Notes under the pieces: generated by a model
What the model was told of the DNA's origin: nothing
The model's input: only the letters and a program-made list of their open reading frames with translations
Database searches by the model: none
Translations under genes and position numbers: made by a program
Assembly (NCBI GenBank): GCA_963814745.1
Contig: CAWFEA010000017.1
Location: 1 to 64,000, forward strand
Reading direction: 5' to 3'
DNA from: CAWBRT01 sp963814745
GTDB lineage: Bacteria; Acidobacteriota; Terriglobia; Terriglobales; Acidobacteriaceae
DNA: 64,000 nt
Part shown: positions 62,401 through 64,000 of the stretch, one piece after another
Layout: every line of letters begins with the position of its first letter
How positions within the stretch are numbered: the stretch's first letter is position 1

Positions 62401-62428
62401 TATGCAGCACTTATTATGCAGCACTTAT
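62401..62428 (+). repeat. Perfect 14-bp tandem duplication upstream of the sigma-54 activator
   Basis: TATGCAGCACTTAT occurs twice back to back in the 5' leader, ending next to the GAGG ribosome site. Confidence 0.8.
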
Positions 62429-62440
62429 GAGGATGGTACC

Positions 62441-63820
62441 GTGAGAGAAGCAAAAGGTCGCATGCTGATCGTGGACGACGAACTGAGCGTCCGCGACTCG
62501 CTGAATAAGTGGTTTCGAGAAGAAGGCTACGAGGTCGGCACTGCGGAAAACGCCAGCGAGGCGCTGCTGCGATTGGCGGAACATCAGTGGGATATCGCGC
62601 TGCTCGACATCAAGATGCGCGGCACCGACGGCATCGAGTTGCAGCGCCGCATGCACGAGATAGACCCGCGGCTGATCGCCATTATGATGACCGGCTATGC
62701 CTCGGTCGATACCGCCGTGGCGGCGATGAAGAATGGCGCCTACGACTACGTAACCAAGCCGCTCGACCCTGAAGACATCACCCTCAAGGTTAGCAAGGCG
62801 CTGGCGCATCAGCGGGCGGAGCAGGAAAATGAACGCCTCCGCGAACAGCACGCGGAGATTACGCGTCCGAATGAGATTGTGGGCAACAGCGCGGCCATGC
62901 GGCGCATGATGGAGGCGGTTGAAACCGTTGGTCCAACCGATACCTCAGTGCTGATTACCGGCGAAAGCGGCACGGGAAAAGAATTGGTGGCTCGCGCCAT
63001 CCACTACGCCAGTGCAAGACGTTATCATCCATTGGTGGTGATCCATTGCGGCGCGTTGACCGAAACCCTGCTGGAAAGCGAGCTGTTCGGCCACGAAAAG
63101 GGCGCGTTCACCGGCGCGCAATACCGCAAGAAGGGGAAATTTGAAATCGCCGAAGGGGGCACGGTTTTCCTCGATGAGATCGGCGACATCAGCCTGAAGA
63201 CGCAGACCGACCTGTTGCGCGTGCTGCAGGAACACGAGATCGCCCGCGTCGGCGGCAACCAGCAGATCAAGGTAGATTTCCGTTGCGTGGCCGCCACCAA
63301 CAAACCTCTGGAGCAACTGGTGGAAGAAGGACATTTCCGGCCGGACCTTTTCTACCGGTTGAACGTTTTCCGTATCGAGCTGCCTGCGCTGCGCGAGCGA
63401 CGGGAAGACATCCCGCTGCTGGCTGACCACTTTATTCGCAAGTTTTCGAAAGAGATGAACAAGCGGATTGTACGCATTGCGCCGGCCGCCATGTTACTGC
63501 TGCAACAATACAACTGGCCCGGCAACATACGCGAGCTGGAAAACGCCATCGAGCGGGCGATGGTGGTGGCGCAGGAACCGGAGCTGCGCGAGCAAGACTT
63601 CATGCTCAAGGCAAAGAGCGCCGGAGCGACCGCCAACGGCTCGGAAAACCGCACCCTGGACGACATTGAAAAAACGCACATCCTGAGAGTTTTGGAGGAG
63701 TGCGGAGGCAATCAGACGAGAACGGCCGAGGTACTCGGCATCGACCGCGTGACCTTGCACCATAAGCTGAAGAAGTATGGCTGGTCCAAGAACACGGTGT
63801 CAGCCAGCGAGACCCAATGA
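62441..63820 (+). CDS. NtrC-type sigma-54-dependent response regulator
   Basis: A receiver domain (MLIVDDELSVRDSLNKWF, phosphoacceptor ALLDIKMRG, Lys in DYVTKPLDPED) is followed by the AAA+ domain with Walker A ITGESGTGKELVARAIH, the sigma-54 contact motif EKGAFTGAQYRK, Walker B GTVFLDEIGDISLKTQ and the sensor region FRPDLFYRLNVFRIELPALR. A Fis-type helix-turn-helix ends the protein (NQTRTAEVLGIDRVTLHHKL). GTG 62441 is nine bases after GAGG and starts before the first strand. It is encoded 67 bases after the haem-sensor kinase and is its probable partner; the stop overlaps the archaemetzincin start. Targets would carry -24/-12 promoters. Confidence 0.93.
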   Translation: MREAKGRMLIVDDELSVRDSLNKWFREEGYEVGTAENASEALLRLAEHQWDIALLDIKMRGTDGIELQRRMHEIDPRLIAIMMTGYASVDTAVAAMKNGAYDYVTKPLDPEDITLKVSKALAHQRAEQENERLREQHAEITRPNEIVGNSAAMRRMMEAVETVGPTDTSVLITGESGTGKELVARAIHYASARRYHPLVVIHCGALTETLLESELFGHEKGAFTGAQYRKKGKFEIAEGGTVFLDEIGDISLKTQTDLLRVLQEHEIARVGGNQQIKVDFRCVAATNKPLEQLVEEGHFRPDLFYRLNVFRIELPALRERREDIPLLADHFIRKFSKEMNKRIVRIAPAAMLLLQQYNWPGNIRELENAIERAMVVAQEPELREQDFMLKAKSAGATANGSENRTLDDIEKTHILRVLEECGGNQTRTAEVLGIDRVTLHHKLKKYGWSKNTVSASETQ

Positions 63821-64000
63821 AGTTTTTGCAATTGGTCCCCATCGGGGCGCCGGAATTCGAGTTGATCGACTGGCTGCGCCGCGAATTGAGCGAGGGCTTC
63901 CAGATCGCCTGCGGGGTCGAAAGCCCGCTGGACCCGGCCTTCGCCTATCATTCCGAGCGGGGCCAGTACCATTCCAGCGAGCTGCTGGCGACTCTTGAGC
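63817..64000 (+). CDS. amzA: Archaemetzincin-like protease, 5' part (cut by window end)
   Basis: The ATG at 63817 overlaps the stop of the regulator (ATGA). The visible 61 residues, MKFLQLVPIGAPEFELIDWL and then AYHSERGQYHSSELLATLE, match the start of archaemetzincin, a small zinc metallopeptidase whose active site HExxHxxGxxH lies in the missing part. The identification rests on the N-terminal beta strand and the RGQYHSSELL motif only. Co-translation with the sigma-54 activator suggests a shared transcript. Confidence 0.65.
   Translation, partial: MKFLQLVPIGAPEFELIDWLRRELSEGFQIACGVESPLDPAFAYHSERGQYHSSELLATLE

Noticed and set aside
1..64000. CRISPR arrays, tRNA or rRNA genes, prophage modules
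   Set aside because: No regularly spaced repeats, no cloverleaf-like or ribosomal sequence and no phage structural genes were seen on reading the window; short direct repeats found have two or three copies only.

Overview
The window looks like a chromosomal segment of a high-GC, Gram-negative soil-type bacterium, most probably an Acidobacteriota. That is inferred from gene families and habits rather than from a marker gene: tandem minimal type IV pilins, a PilC/PilB/PilM/PilN/PilO assembly operon ending in an odd pseudopilin, LolA, a UpxY/NusG-like regulator beside DUF362 and PaaK-like genes, PEGA-domain kinase-like proteins, ATGA-overlapping operons and small palindromic repeats. No rRNA, tRNA, phage module or CRISPR array is visible.

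Layout. 1-3.0 kb is a scrapyard: a collapsed IS66 element, the tail of a serine recombinase, a pRiA4b ORF-3-like gene and a PstS gene cut at its 3' end. 3.2-8.4 kb (minus) encodes a CheB-CheR-PAS protein followed by a PAS/GAF/histidine kinase. 8.9-12.9 kb (minus) is smc. 13.8-15.3 kb (minus) is an acetyl/succinyl-CoA transferase. 15.8-18.4 kb holds a B12-binding radical SAM protein and a nitroreductase. 18.7-30.7 kb (plus) is the largest coherent block: two pilins with candidate sigma-54 promoters, an ABC-2 exporter with a TPR protein and LolA, then pilC-pilB-pilM-pilN-pilO-pilP-like-pseudopilin. 30.8-46.5 kb is housekeeping and accessory: erpA, rnd, a lone receiver protein, a galactarate/altronate dehydratase, a DUF4258/MqsA-type toxin-antitoxin pair, an M20 amidohydrolase, an SDR, the NusG-like/DUF362/ligase trio, aspartate dehydrogenase and threonine dehydrogenase. 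47-52.6 kb holds a PEGA pseudokinase, a DUF309 protein, a dihydrodipicolinate-synthase-like lyase and a phosphofructokinase with PPi-type active-site residues. 52.7-58.2 kb (minus) is an acetate uptake and activation cluster (SatP-type permease, two acetyl-CoA synthetases, remnants of a third and of an MFS carrier). 58.8-64 kb is a probable redox-signalling block: a Crp/Fnr regulator, a stub of an NrfD/HybB-like membrane subunit, a histidine kinase with two c-type haem motifs, its sigma-54 activator and the start of an archaemetzincin.

Two themes cut across the window. First, nine otherwise well-preserved genes are broken by single-base frameshifts, most of them in short homopolymers (tnpA, sensor kinase, cheB/cheR, smc, CoA transferase, radical SAM, pilC, pseudopilin, aspartate dehydrogenase). 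This pattern suggests residual sequencing error more than real decay, so most should be read as intact genes. Second, separate from that, there are genuinely truncated genes (tnpC, recombinase, pstS, a DAO-type oxidoreductase, an acs copy, an OFA-type MFS carrier, an NrfD-like subunit), so real gene erosion also occurs here.

The most interesting biology is the haem-sensor kinase/sigma-54 regulator/Crp-Fnr block with two matching TTGTGAT-N4-ATCAC boxes, the catalytically degenerate PEGA kinase, the toxin-antitoxin pair with a perfect 21-bp palindrome next to its start codon, and the paired sigma-54-like pilin promoters.
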